Counted from the stretch's first letter, positions 1 through 8,525 are shown. The stretch: DNA of 64,000 bases from an uncultured Myxococcales bacterium (GCA_937980205.1 CALJKW010000076.1:248001-312000), one strand, 5' to 3'. Program-made: numbers and translations. The notes: generated by a model not told the origin, from the sequence alone.

Positions 1-189
1 AGCGACGTCGCGACGACGGCGAAGCACTTCGAAACGACCTGGCGCATGAGCATCCTCGGGGGCGGCGAGAAGCGCGGCGGACCTTACACGTTTCACTGCG
101 CGGAGGCGCTCGTTCGCCTCGAAACCCGCAGGTACCTCCGGCGCGCGGCAATCAGGCAGCGGGCGCGCCAAACCGGTAGGGTTCCCGCC

Positions 190-2523
190 ATGCGCCCCAT
201 CGCCCTGCTGTGCGCGGTGCTCCTCGCCGAGACCGCGTCTGCGCAGACGTTCACGCGCGCTCCGTATCTGCAGCTCGGCTCGCCGACGAGCATCCGCGTG
301 GTGTTCCGCACCAGCGCGGCGGCGCTGGGCCGCATCCGCTACGGCACGTCGCCGACGAGCCTGAGCAACTCGATCACCGAGGCGGCCAGCGGCACCGAGC
401 ACGTCATCGATCTCACCGGCCTCACTCCCGCCACGCGGTACTGGTACGCGGTCGACTTGAACGGCACGCAGGTCGCCGGCGGAGAGGACTACAGGTTCCG
501 CACGCACCCGACGCCCGGCACCATCGAGGCCTTTCGCATCTTCGCGTGGGGAGACTCCGGCAACGGCTCGAGCGGTCAGCTGCGCGTCGCGGCGCGCATG
601 GCGAACGAGCTCGGCGACGCCACGTTTTCGCTCATCCTCGGCGACATCATCTATCCGAACGGCGAGCCGCAGAACTACGACCCGTACTTCTTCCGGCCGT
701 ACGCGCCGCTGCTGCAGCGCATGGTGGTGTGGCCGATCGTCGGCAACCACGACGTCAACCTCGACCCCACCGGCGGGCCGTGGAAGGCCGCGTACCACAC
801 GCCCGCGAACAACCCGGCGGCGAGCGAGACGTATTACTCGTTCGACTACGCCAACGCGCACATCGTGGTGCTCGACACGCACGTGGCGAGCTACTCGTCC
901 GGCTCGGCGCAGCTGCAGTGGGCCGCGGCGGACCTCGCCGCCAGCAACGCCACGTGGAAGCTCGTCGCGTTTCACGTGCCGCCGTACACCGGAGGCACCC
1001 ACAGCGACAGCTCGTCGGTGAAGGCGAACATCGTGCCGGTGCTCGAGGCCGCGGGCGTCGACCTGGTGTTCGCGGGCCACAGCCACGTCTACGAGCGGAC
1101 GTACCTGCTGAAGTCGAACGGCATCGTGCAGAACGCGCCGAGCTCGTACGACAAGCCGCTGCCGACGACGGGCACGCTGTACATCGTCAGCGGCACGGCC
1201 GGTCAGAGCGGAGGCCTGTCGAACCCCAACCACCCGATGATGGCGTTCCAGCTCGGCAACGTGCTCGGCAACACGGTGGTCGACTTCTCCGGCAACACCG
1301 CGCACGGCTACTTCCTGAAGGACGACGGCAGCGCGGTCGACGTGTTCCGCCTGACCAAGGGCTCGGACACGCAGCCGCCGCAGCTCATCGGCGCCCGCGC
1401 GACGGCTCCGACGCGCGTCGAGGTCGCGTTCAACGAGCCCGTCGCCGCCGGCGCCGGCGCGCAGGGCGCCGAGCGCGTCGCCGCGTGGAGCATCTCGCCC
1501 GCGATCTCCGTGAGCGCCGCGCAGCTGCTGTCGGATCAGCGCACCGTCGTGCTCACCACCGGCGCGCACCCGCCAGGCACGTACACGGTGTCCGTCACCG
1601 GCGTGGCGGATCGCGCGGCGAGCCCGAACCTCGTCGCCGCCGGTTCGTCACGGCAGTACGTGGTGCGCGACGGCGGCTTCGTCGATGCGGGCGTGCCGTT
1701 CGATGCGGGCACGGCGGAGCCCTCGGACGCGGGGCTGTTGTTCGTCGAGGCGGTGACGCCGCTCAAGTTCCACATCGGCGCGACGGCTCCGCCGGCGGCG
1801 TGGAAGAACCTCGCGTTCGACGACTCGCAGTGGGACGGCGGCCGGCAGCCCATCGGCTACGGAGAGAGCGGCCTTTCGACGGCGGTGAACATGGGCCAGG
1901 CCGCGACGCTGTTCACGCGCTTCGAGTTCGATCTCTTCGTGCCGCCCGCCGACGTGCGCGGGCTCACGCTGGAGATCGACTACGACGACGGCTTCGTCGC
2001 GTACCTGAACGGCACCGAGGTGGCCCGGCGCGGCGTCGCGGCGGGGCACGATCACACCACGCTCGCGAGCGGCCACGAGTCCGGCGTGCCGGTCGTGATT
2101 CCGCTGCCCGGCGCCGAGCAGCAGCTCGTGCCCGGAGACAACTACCTCGCCATCGAGGTTCACAACACGTCGCTGACCTCGAGCGACCTGTACCTGTCGG
2201 CGCGGCTGTGGGCGAACGCGGTGATTCTGCAGTCCGATGCCGGTGTCCGGCCGAACGACGACGACGCGGGCATGGGCGGAGGCGCGGGGGGCGGCAGCTC
2301 CGGTGCGGGCGGCGGCGTGTCCGGCACCGCCGGTGGTGTCGCGGGGACGGGCGGTGGCGTCAGCGGAACGGGCGGCTCGTCGGGCGGCGGCTCCGAGCAG
2401 CCGAAGCCGTGCGGCTGCGACGCGACGGGCGGCCTTCCGTGGCTGGTGCTGCTGGTCGCTGCGCAGAAATGGGGACAGGCTGCTTTTTTGCGCAAGCGGC
2501 GTGCAGTGATCTCGCGGGGATGA
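190..2523 (+). CDS. Secreted purple-acid-phosphatase-like metallophosphoesterase with MYXO-CTERM tail
   Basis: A 777-residue exported phosphoesterase. Residues 1-18 form a signal peptide. A fibronectin/purple acid phosphatase N-terminal domain (about 20-105) precedes a calcineurin-like metallophosphatase with GDSGNG (111), GDIIYPNGE (141), GNHD (175-178) and GHSH (286-289), the two-metal ligands of the family. A Big_5-like Ig domain (about 395-490) and a beta-sandwich domain (about 510-680) follow. A Gly/Ser linker then leads to a CGC motif and hydrophobic stretch typical of MYXO-CTERM surface sorting. The last roughly 20 residues, including the RKRR tail, and the stop are encoded inside a palindromic REP pair. 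ATG 190 is chosen because the signal peptide begins there, although the frame is open back to base 1; nothing else is assigned to 1-189. The substrate is unknown. Confidence 0.88.
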   Translation: MRPIALLCAVLLAETASAQTFTRAPYLQLGSPTSIRVVFRTSAAALGRIRYGTSPTSLSNSITEAASGTEHVIDLTGLTPATRYWYAVDLNGTQVAGGEDYRFRTHPTPGTIEAFRIFAWGDSGNGSSGQLRVAARMANELGDATFSLILGDIIYPNGEPQNYDPYFFRPYAPLLQRMVVWPIVGNHDVNLDPTGGPWKAAYHTPANNPAASETYYSFDYANAHIVVLDTHVASYSSGSAQLQWAAADLAASNATWKLVAFHVPPYTGGTHSDSSSVKANIVPVLEAAGVDLVFAGHSHVYERTYLLKSNGIVQNAPSSYDKPLPTTGTLYIVSGTAGQSGGLSNPNHPMMAFQLGNVLGNTVVDFSGNTAHGYFLKDDGSAVDVFRLTKGSDTQPPQLIGARATAPTRVEVAFNEPVAAGAGAQGAERVAAWSISPAISVSAAQLLSDQRTVVLTTGAHPPGTYTVSVTGVADRAASPNLVAAGSSRQYVVRDGGFVDAGVPFDAGTAEPSDAGLLFVEAVTPLKFHIGATAPPAAWKNLAFDDSQWDGGRQPIGYGESGLSTAVNMGQAATLFTRFEFDLFVPPADVRGLTLEIDYDDGFVAYLNGTEVARRGVAAGHDHTTLASGHESGVPVVIPLPGAEQQLVPGDNYLAIEVHNTSLTSSDLYLSARLWANAVILQSDAGVRPNDDDAGMGGGAGGGSSGAGGGVSGTAGGVAGTGGGVSGTGGSSGGGSEQPKPCGCDATGGLPWLVLLVAAQKWGQAAFLRKRRAVISRG

Positions 2524-2557
2524 CCTGCGAAAAAAAGCAGCCTGTCCCCATTCTGCT
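2464..2557. repeat. REPIN-like inverted pair of REP sequences
   Basis: Two nearly perfect inverted arms of about 29 nt (2464-2492 and 2527-2556) share the core TGGGGACAGGCTGCTTTTTT and its reverse complement, separated by about 34 nt. The same core occurs singly near 13849-13872, so this is a dispersed family. The layout matches REP doublets (REPINs) mobilised by RAYT transposases, though no RAYT gene is in the window. The element contains the final codons and stop of the upstream phosphatase and abuts the stop codon (2557-2559) of the convergent gene. It could act as a bidirectional terminator. Confidence 0.85.
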
Positions 2558-3204
2558 CAGCGCACGAGCTTGAGGTTGAAGCTCGCGGTCTGGAACGTGC
2601 CGTAGAGGCGGACCCACAGCGGCAGGTACATCTCGAGGCCGCGGGCGCCGGTGAGGTCGCCGACGTCGACGATGTGCTTCCAGCCGAACGACTGCAGCAG
2701 CTCTTTCACACGGCCCTTCGCGGCGGCGTCGTTGCCGGCGATGAACGTGTCGTGGTTGCCGGACGCGAGCGACTGCGGCTCGACCATCAGCTTCGCGTTC
2801 ACCGTGTTCAGCGCCTTCACGACGTGCGTCTTCGGGAACGCGCGCTGAAGCTGCTCGGCCAGCGAGTCCGTGCTCGGGGTCAAGAGCGACGGCGGCATGC
2901 CCTTGCTGAAGTCGAGCGGGTTCGCGATGTCGATGAGCACCTTCCCGGCGAGGTTGTCGGCGCCGGCCGCGGTCAGGGCTTCGAGCGAGCCGCCGCCGCT
3001 CGTGCAGTTCAGGAGCAGCTCTCCGAACTTCGCCGCGTCGCTGAACGTGCCCGACGTGCCCTTCGGCCCGTGCTGCTTCGCGAAGCCGCCCGCCTTCTCG
3101 TTGTCCGAGCTGCGCGCCCCCATGCACACCTCGTGGCCCAGCTGCACGAGCCGAGCAGCGATCGTCTGCCCGACCATTCCCGTTCCGAGGACGCCGAATT
3201 TCAT
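2557..3204 (-). CDS. NADP-binding F420-reductase-like oxidoreductase
   Basis: A 215-residue Rossmann protein of the NADPH:F420 oxidoreductase/pyrroline-5-carboxylate-reductase-like family (F420_oxidored). It begins directly with the dinucleotide-binding motif GVLGTGMVGQ (residues 4-13), and the reader expects beta-alpha-beta NADP binding in the cytoplasm. HVVKALNTVNAKLM is the conserved mid-domain strand of this family. ATG 3204 gives the usual start 3-4 residues before the glycine motif. Its stop touches the REP pair. A paralogue lies at 3721-4347. Small family members often act on quinones, F420 or other small molecules; the actual substrate cannot be read from the sequence. Confidence 0.8.
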   Translation of the reverse strand: MKFGVLGTGMVGQTIAARLVQLGHEVCMGARSSDNEKAGGFAKQHGPKGTSGTFSDAAKFGELLLNCTSGGGSLEALTAAGADNLAGKVLIDIANPLDFSKGMPPSLLTPSTDSLAEQLQRAFPKTHVVKALNTVNAKLMVEPQSLASGNHDTFIAGNDAAAKGRVKELLQSFGWKHIVDVGDLTGARGLEMYLPLWVRLYGTFQTASFNLKLVR

Positions 3205-3340
3205 AGGCCGGCGATCTACGCGCAGCCTCGCGCCGCGTGACAGCAGTATTTTCGCCGAGGCGAACCCGCACGCGCAGCGACTGCGCGCGCAGCGCGCCGC
3301 GCCTTGGCGAACGTCGGGGCGAACGGTGGGGGCACATGCG

Positions 3341-3724
3341 ATGCACGTGCCAGAGATCGCCATGAGCACGCTGGTCGCGCCCTTTCCGCTCGTCCGCCCG
3401 TCGCCCGCGCTGGTCGAGCGCGCCGCGCGCACGGGAATGTTGGTGGCCATCACGACCGGTGCGCTGACGGCGGTGACGCCGGGCATCGCGGTCGCGACGC
3501 CTCTGTTCCCGGCCATTCCGCTGACGGTGGCCGTCGTCGCGCTGTTCGTCTGTGTCGATCGGCTGTGGCCGGCGCGCTTTCGGATCTTCAGCCAACTCGG
3601 TCTCTGGCTGGGCGCGGCCGGCGCTCTGATCATCGCCGCCGACTCCTTCGTTCAGCTCGCCGTCATTCCTCCGAGCCTCTCAGCGGGAGAGGGGCTCTCA
3701 GTGGCAGCGCTCAGCCAGTGTTAG
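3341..3724 (+). CDS. Small multi-pass membrane protein, unknown function
   Basis: About 127 residues, nearly all hydrophobic, with three or four probable transmembrane helices (about residues 32-50, 53-72, 85-105) and a short charged linker containing DRLWPARFR. I do not recognise a family. ATG 3341 is preferred because a GGGGG ribosome-binding stretch lies 8-9 nt upstream; ATG 3362 is an alternative. It is divergent from the F420-reductase-like gene (136-nt shared upstream region) and overlaps the stop of the convergent second paralogue by 4 nt (3721-3724). It is therefore bracketed by two related oxidoreductases. Confidence 0.6.
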   Translation: MHVPEIAMSTLVAPFPLVRPSPALVERAARTGMLVAITTGALTAVTPGIAVATPLFPAIPLTVAVVALFVCVDRLWPARFRIFSQLGLWLGAAGALIIAADSFVQLAVIPPSLSAGEGLSVAALSQC

Positions 3725-4347
3725 AGTCCCAGCGCTGCCCGCAGCTGGCTCGCGGTCATGTTCGTGTTCCAGACCGGGCTGCCGAAGTCGATGCGCGCGG
3801 ACGCGGCCATGCCGCCGGGGAGAATGACGGGCTCCTGTCCGGCGTCGCGGACGAGCGCCGCGGCCTGCTCGAGCGCGGCGGCGTCGTCTGAGGCGAGCGG
3901 CACCGCGATGCGGTCACCCTTCCGGTGCGCTTCCTTCTCGAGGTTCCGGAAGTGCACCGTGTTGAACGCCTTCACCACCCGCGCGCCCGGCAGAATCGAC
4001 TGGGTCCAGCCGCCCGAGCCCCTGCCGGCCTGCTTCACCTCGCCGGCGAGCGCGCCGTCGCGTGACGCCATCACGTTGCCGGCGTCGAGCACGAGCTTGC
4101 CCTTCACGAGCGGGACCAGCGTCTTCGACAGCTCGGGCATCGCGGCGTAAGGCACGCCGAGGAACAGCGCCTCGCCGTCGCGCGCCGCGACGCCGATGGC
4201 CACCGCCTTCGCGCGAGGCGTCTCGGTCACGAGGTCCGCCAGCTCTTCGGGGTGCCGCGAGCTGTACAGGATGTCGTGCCCCGACTGCGACCACAGCTTG
4301 CCGAGCGTGCTGCCCATGCTCCCCGAGCCGATGATTCCGATGCGCAT
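3721..4347 (-). CDS. NADP-binding F420-reductase-like oxidoreductase (second copy)
   Basis: A 208-residue paralogue of the gene at 2557-3204, with an N-terminal Rossmann motif IGIIGSGSMGSTLGK and the family strand RVVKAFNTVHFRNL near the middle. ATG 4347 is chosen because MRIGIIGSG is the normal start of the family; an upstream in-frame start would add twelve Arg-rich residues. A cytoplasmic NADP-dependent redox role follows from the family; the substrate is unknown. The two copies are clearly diverged, which points to an old duplication or separate acquisition and not a recent tandem copy. Confidence 0.8.
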   Translation of the reverse strand: MRIGIIGSGSMGSTLGKLWSQSGHDILYSSRHPEELADLVTETPRAKAVAIGVAARDGEALFLGVPYAAMPELSKTLVPLVKGKLVLDAGNVMASRDGALAGEVKQAGRGSGGWTQSILPGARVVKAFNTVHFRNLEKEAHRKGDRIAVPLASDDAAALEQAAALVRDAGQEPVILPGGMAASARIDFGSPVWNTNMTASQLRAALGL

Positions 4348-4394
4348 GGGACCGAATGTGGTGCGTCGCGCGCCGCGCCGCAATGCCCGAACGG

Positions 4395-5519
4395 CTAGTT
4401 ACAGCTCGCCGAGCAGCCGCCGTCGGCGCAGCACACCCGGCCCTGGGACCCGCAGCTCTTGCCGCGGCACGAGTTGTCGGCGCAGTCGGTCTTGCCGTCG
4501 CAGTCTTCGTCGAGACCGTTCGAGCAGGTGAGGTTGGTGTTCTCGATGTCGAGTGGGATGTACGGCAGGCACAAGATGTCGAGGAGCCCGCTGTTGCAGT
4601 TCCACAGCTTCACGCCTCCGGCGCAGATGTCGACGCCGCCGTTACAAGCGAGCTTGATGCCGTTGCAGTCGGAGTCGCCGCAGTCGGCGATGCCGTCGCA
4701 GTCGTTGTCGATTCCGTCCTTGCACCGCGTGGTGGTGTTCTCGGGAGAGACGTCTCCGACGCAGGCGCCCCACACGCGCGTGAGGCAGTTCCAGCGCTGC
4801 ACGCCCATGCGGCCGCACGCGCCGAGCGAACACGGCCGGGTGAGGCCGTTGCAGCCGGGGTCCGCACAGTCGATGCGCAGGTCGCAGTTGTTGTCGGTGC
4901 CGTCGGCGCAGGCGGCTTCGGAGCTCTCCGCCGAGGGGGTGCACGTGCCGCCGTCCATCGGCCCTGCGTCCGGCGTTCCGCCGTCGGGCACACCGGCGTC
5001 CGGCTCGGGGCCCGCATCTGGAATCACGATGACGGGCTCCTCACAGCCGCCGTCCGCCTGCGGAACCAGATCCGGAGGGCACTCCCAGTTCGCGCACTGG
5101 CCGGCGATGCAGACCCCGAACGCGACGTCCGTCTCGCAGCGGTTTCCGCAGGAGCCGCAGTTCACCGCGCTCGTCTGGGGCGAGGCGAAACCGAGGATGA
5201 CGTACTCGTCGGAGCCGACGGTGCCGCGCGCCGTGCCGCAGCCGATGAGGATGTCGTTCGCGTCGAACAGCTCGGCGGTGATGACGACGATGCCCTCGGC
5301 GAGGGTGCCCTCCTCGAAGAGGATGTCCATCGTCTCTTTCGAGACGTTCGTGCGCTTGTCGCGCGACTGGTTCTGCGAGTCGACGGCGTTGAGGTGCAGC
5401 TTGCCGCCAGACGGGAGGTTGAACGCGCGAACGTAGAGCGCCGCCCGGTTCAGCACGCCGCCGACCGGGTCGAGCGTGCACGAGGCCACGAGCAAGAGCA
5501 GCGAGAGCGCGCGCTTCAT
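4395..5519 (-). CDS. Cys-rich lipoprotein with MopE-type metal-binding repeats
   Basis: A 374-residue lipoprotein with signal peptide and lipobox VASC (Cys14). After an unassigned N-terminal domain there is a CGSCGNRC segment, an Asp/Ala/Gly/Pro linker, and three repeats of the form C-x-D/N-G-x-D-N/E-D/N-C-D-x-x-x-D-C-x-D-x-x-C (for example CKDGIDNDCDGIADCGDSDC). These resemble the putative metal-binding motif of MopE/SACTE-type proteins and are common in myxobacterial surface proteins. Its ATG overlaps the stop of the caspase-like gene upstream by 4 nt, so translation is probably coupled. It is the last gene of the sigma/anti-sigma/caspase operon. Calcium or copper binding is inferred from the repeats only. 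Confidence 0.82.
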   Translation of the reverse strand: MKRALSLLLLVASCTLDPVGGVLNRAALYVRAFNLPSGGKLHLNAVDSQNQSRDKRTNVSKETMDILFEEGTLAEGIVVITAELFDANDILIGCGTARGTVGSDEYVILGFASPQTSAVNCGSCGNRCETDVAFGVCIAGQCANWECPPDLVPQADGGCEEPVIVIPDAGPEPDAGVPDGGTPDAGPMDGGTCTPSAESSEAACADGTDNNCDLRIDCADPGCNGLTRPCSLGACGRMGVQRWNCLTRVWGACVGDVSPENTTTRCKDGIDNDCDGIADCGDSDCNGIKLACNGGVDICAGGVKLWNCNSGLLDILCLPYIPLDIENTNLTCSNGLDEDCDGKTDCADNSCRGKSCGSQGRVCCADGGCSASCN

Positions 5520-7054
5520 TGCGGAGTCCCGTCCGAGAGGAAGAGGAGCAGCACGCCCACGGCGGCGCACGCGACCGCGCCGATGAGCGCGAGGTTCGTG
5601 GCCAGCCGCCAGTTCTCGATGGCGCGCACCTGGTACGGGTCCCACGTGCCCTGCTCGGCGACGCGGCCGACGAACGTGTCGTAGCCCGAGCGCGCCTGCA
5701 CCGCGGAGACCGCCGAGGCCGCTCCGAACGCGACCGACAGGCCGAGCGACGCCCAGCCGAGCTTGCGCGGCAGCGGCATGGTCGGCGCCGCGACCTCGGT
5801 GCGGTCGAGGCCGACGTCGGGGAACGTCGAGGCGTACGCGCTGCGCGGCGGCACCACGCCGGCGCTCGGGTTGCTCGACACGAAGCCGCGCAGGAAGCCG
5901 GCGCCGTACGGAATCGTGAACAGTCCCTTGCGCAGGTCGTCCTCGACCGCGCCGCGGGTGGCCGAGCGCTTCGGGCGCAGCGACGACATGGCGAGCTGCG
6001 CGACGCCGCCCTTCGACGCGCGCACCTTCGCCTCGCGGTCGTCCTCGAAGAACGCGAAGTACTCGCCCTCGCCGACGAGCTTGACGAACACCGACGACTC
6101 GCCCGAGGCGTTGAAGTCGGCGTAGCGGGCGCCGCGCGAGTCTTCGATGCGCCACCGGCCTTTGAGCTGCGCGGGCACCTCGAGGTAGCGCGCGTTGCCG
6201 CGCCTCAAGTCGAGCACCGGCCGCGAGAGGTCGATCGCCGGCGGCTTCGCGAACACGTCGACGCGGGCGCGCGGGTCGGTGAGGCCGTCGTTCGCGGCGG
6301 CGACGAACGCGGCGATCTCGGCGTAGCGGATGTAGCCGTCACCATCGGCGTCGGCGGCGCCGAGCAGGGCCGAGCGGATCTCGTGCGAGAAGACGCCGGA
6401 CTCGAGCGCGGCCCACTCGTGCGTCTCGATCTCCTTGGTGCCGGACACGAGCACGCCGACCTCGGGGTGCGCGTCGAGCGCCTCGCGATCGAGGAAGGCC
6501 TTCACCGCGGCGAGCTGGCCGTCCGTCGCCGCGCCGCGCTTCGCGACCAGGAAGTACGCGTTGCAGGCGTCGATGATGACGTGCTTGTAGGTGGCGGGGA
6601 TCGGCTCGAGCACGACGCGGAACAGGTCGCGCCGCAAGAGCGTGCTGTCGAGCAGGTTCACGTAGCCCTCGCGCTCGGGCGTCAGGTTGCCGTGGCCCGC
6701 GTAGGCGAACAGCAGCTCGACCTGCTGCCCGGCCTCGGCGGCGCGGCGCGCCTCGGCGGCGAGCTCTTTGACCGCGCGCTCGAGCTCCGTCCGGGTGGGC
6801 GGCCTCGCGACCGCCGCGAGCTGCGGGTGCCGTCGCTGCGTGTCCGCGTCGAGCACGGCGAGCAGCCGCGGCTCGGCGCCGAGCGCCTCGAACAGCTCGT
6901 AGTACCGCGCGGCGTCGTCGTCCGCGTAGCGCAGCGGGGCGACGCCGGGGTCGCGGCTCGTGTTCAGGCCGACCACGAGCGACAAGAGTCGCGGCTGGGT
7001 CGTCTGATTCTGAGCCGCCGCGCACAGCAGCGGCGCGAGCAGCAGAGCGATCAT
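5516..7054 (-). CDS. Caspase-family protease with EF-hand and C-terminal membrane anchor
   Basis: A 512-residue peptidase C14 (caspase/metacaspase-like) protein. A signal-like hydrophobic N-terminus is followed by the p20-like domain with catalytic His121 in YAGHG and Cys164 in IIDACNA. A canonical 12-residue EF-hand loop, DADGDGYIRYAE (235-246), follows the catalytic fold and has acidic ligands at positions 1, 3, 5 and 12. A beta-rich region and two hydrophobic helices near the C-terminus (about 435-458 and 485-505) suggest membrane anchoring. It overlaps both neighbours by 4 nt (ATGA). The catalytic dyad is intact, so activity is plausible; calcium activation is inference. It is probably envelope-located and controlled by the upstream ECF sigma/anti-sigma pair. 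Confidence 0.85.
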   Translation of the reverse strand: MIALLLAPLLCAAAQNQTTQPRLLSLVVGLNTSRDPGVAPLRYADDDAARYYELFEALGAEPRLLAVLDADTQRRHPQLAAVARPPTRTELERAVKELAAEARRAAEAGQQVELLFAYAGHGNLTPEREGYVNLLDSTLLRRDLFRVVLEPIPATYKHVIIDACNAYFLVAKRGAATDGQLAAVKAFLDREALDAHPEVGVLVSGTKEIETHEWAALESGVFSHEIRSALLGAADADGDGYIRYAEIAAFVAAANDGLTDPRARVDVFAKPPAIDLSRPVLDLRRGNARYLEVPAQLKGRWRIEDSRGARYADFNASGESSVFVKLVGEGEYFAFFEDDREAKVRASKGGVAQLAMSSLRPKRSATRGAVEDDLRKGLFTIPYGAGFLRGFVSSNPSAGVVPPRSAYASTFPDVGLDRTEVAAPTMPLPRKLGWASLGLSVAFGAASAVSAVQARSGYDTFVGRVAEQGTWDPYQVRAIENWRLATNLALIGAVACAAVGVLLLFLSDGTPQ

Positions 7055-7701
7055 GGGGCGACCGTCACCGTCGGCCCGGGCGCGCACGTCGCGCACCTCG
7101 AGAACACCGCCTGCACCTTCAAGCCCGGCCTCCACGGCACCGTCCACGGAAGCGGAGTGTCGGGCGCGTCGGCCACGTCGCCCTCGCCGAGCACGGTCTC
7201 TGCGTCGAGGAGCTTCACGTGCGTCGAGCCGTTCGGCGTCACCGCGAACAGCACCGTGTCTCCCTCGGAGCACGACGGCTGCGGCGTCTCGCCGCGCAGG
7301 CACACCGCGCGCACGCCCGCCTGCGTCGTGGTGTCGTGCGGGCCGCCGCGGACGCCGAAGTCGTCGACGGTCTTCGCCGAGCCGTACCAGACGACGATGC
7401 CCGCGAGCGTCGCCGCCAGCGCCAGCGCCACGACGGGCAGCGGGCGGAAGAGGGGGATGACCTTCGCGGGCGCGGCCGGAGCCACCGCGGCGAGCTGCGG
7501 CGGCTGGAAGAGGAACAGCTCTTCCGGGGTCATCTCGTCGGGGCGGCCGAGCATGCGCCGCATCGCCTGCGCGAGCTGGTCGTAGTGGGCACGGCAGGCG
7601 TCGCAGCCTTTCAGGTGCTCGCGCAGGGCGTCGCGGCTCACCGCGTCTTCGTTGCCCTCGAACAGGTCGGCCACCTGGGCCCGCGCGTCGTCGTGGGTCA
7701 C
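7051..7701 (-). CDS. Membrane anti-sigma factor (zinc-finger HC2 type)
   Basis: 216 residues. The N-terminal cytoplasmic domain has the ZAS/zf-HC2 signature H-x3-C-x2-C (HLKGCDAC, residues 29-36). A single transmembrane helix at about 88-107 is followed by a periplasmic C-terminal domain with several cysteines (ending near SRCATCAPGP). It would sequester the ECF sigma factor encoded just upstream, with which it overlaps by 4 nt through a GTGA junction; the start codon is therefore GTG at 7701. Its own stop overlaps the caspase start in the same way. The periplasmic Cys-bearing domain is the likely sensor. Confidence 0.85.
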   Translation of the reverse strand: MTHDDARAQVADLFEGNEDAVSRDALREHLKGCDACRAHYDQLAQAMRRMLGRPDEMTPEELFLFQPPQLAAVAPAAPAKVIPLFRPLPVVALALAATLAGIVVWYGSAKTVDDFGVRGGPHDTTTQAGVRAVCLRGETPQPSCSEGDTVLFAVTPNGSTHVKLLDAETVLGEGDVADAPDTPLPWTVPWRPGLKVQAVFSRCATCAPGPTVTVAP

Positions 7702-8375
7702 TTCGCCCCCACGGGCTCGGGCGTGCCGGAGACGAGCGAGCTCTCGACCGGCCGGGCGCGGTCGAGGTAGCCGCTCGCGCGCAGGTGCGCGAACAGGTCG
7801 CGCCGCAGCTTCGCCTCGACGCGGCGAACCTGAATTCGCGTGAGGCCGAGCACCGTCGCCGCGTCTTCCTGCGTGAGGTTCTGCTCGAAGCGCGCCTGGT
7901 AGACCTGCCGGTCCTTCTCGTCGCGGTGGGCGAGGAACGTGGCCACCAGCCCCTGCAGCTCGCGCTCCTCTGCGACCTGGTCCGGCGACGGAGGCCCCGC
8001 GCTGACCGCCGCCGACGCGTTCGCGGCGGTGCCGAGCTGCGCCTCGAGCGCCGCACCTTCGGCGACGTCTTCGCGGCCGCGCTGCTGGTTCAACAGCTCG
8101 TTGCGCGCGATGGCCGCGAGGTACTGCAGATAGTCGGAGGCGCCGTCGTACGAGCCGCGCGCCTTCTCGGTGAACGCCCGCGCGAACGCTTCCTGCACCA
8201 CGGCGCCGACCTCGAATGGAGAAGCGGGGCGAATGCGCCCGCCGCGCGTCGACAGACCCCTCGCCACCAGCGCGGACAGCTGGGGTGCGTAGTGCCGGAA
8301 GACGATCTCCATGCTCTGCCTCTCGCCGGCCCGGAACCGTGACAACAACTGCCGATCTTCAGTGAGCAGGCTCAT
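7698..8375 (-). CDS. ECF RNA polymerase sigma factor
   Basis: 225 residues with sigma region 2 (about 10-100, including VQEAFARAFTEK and the helix around YLAAIARNELLNQQRGR) and region 4 (about 140-205, with DAATVLGLTRIQVRRVEAKLR as helix-turn-helix). It is the first gene of a four-gene operon in which every junction is a 4-nt overlap: sigma, anti-sigma, EF-hand caspase, MopE-type lipoprotein. ATG 8375 follows a GGGGTG ribosome-binding sequence. The 150-nt divergent region upstream contains a 10-nt perfect inverted repeat. Autoregulation is expected of ECF factors, but I cannot identify the promoter motif. Confidence 0.88.
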   Translation of the reverse strand: MSLLTEDRQLLSRFRAGERQSMEIVFRHYAPQLSALVARGLSTRGGRIRPASPFEVGAVVQEAFARAFTEKARGSYDGASDYLQYLAAIARNELLNQQRGREDVAEGAALEAQLGTAANASAAVSAGPPSPDQVAEERELQGLVATFLAHRDEKDRQVYQARFEQNLTQEDAATVLGLTRIQVRRVEAKLRRDLFAHLRASGYLDRARPVESSLVSGTPEPVGAK

Positions 8376-8447
8376 CGCTCACCCCGCTTTTCCGGGAACC
8401 CAGCGGAAGGTCGGCCCACTGAATGGAGACACCGGCGGGCTCTGACG

Positions 8448-8495
8448 TGGATCGCGCACTCGCCAACTTTCTACTCGCTGAAAAGGCGCGATCCA
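8448..8495. promoter_or_regulatory. Perfect 10-nt inverted repeat in a divergent intergenic region
   Basis: TGGATCGCGC at 8448-8457 is repeated in inverted orientation (GCGCGATCCA) at 8486-8495, with 28 nt between the arms. It lies between the ECF sigma operon (minus) and the Ig-repeat lipoprotein (plus). It could be an operator for a dimeric regulator or an RNA hairpin; no known consensus was recognised. Confidence 0.35.
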
Positions 8496-8525
8496 AAGCT
8501 TGTTACTGGCGCGTCACACGGGGCC

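Noticed and set aside
1..189. Upstream extension of the phosphatase or the end of a preceding gene
   Set aside because: The frame is open to base 1 with GC3-rich codons, but the signal peptide at 190 marks the natural start and no family is visible in the upstream residues.
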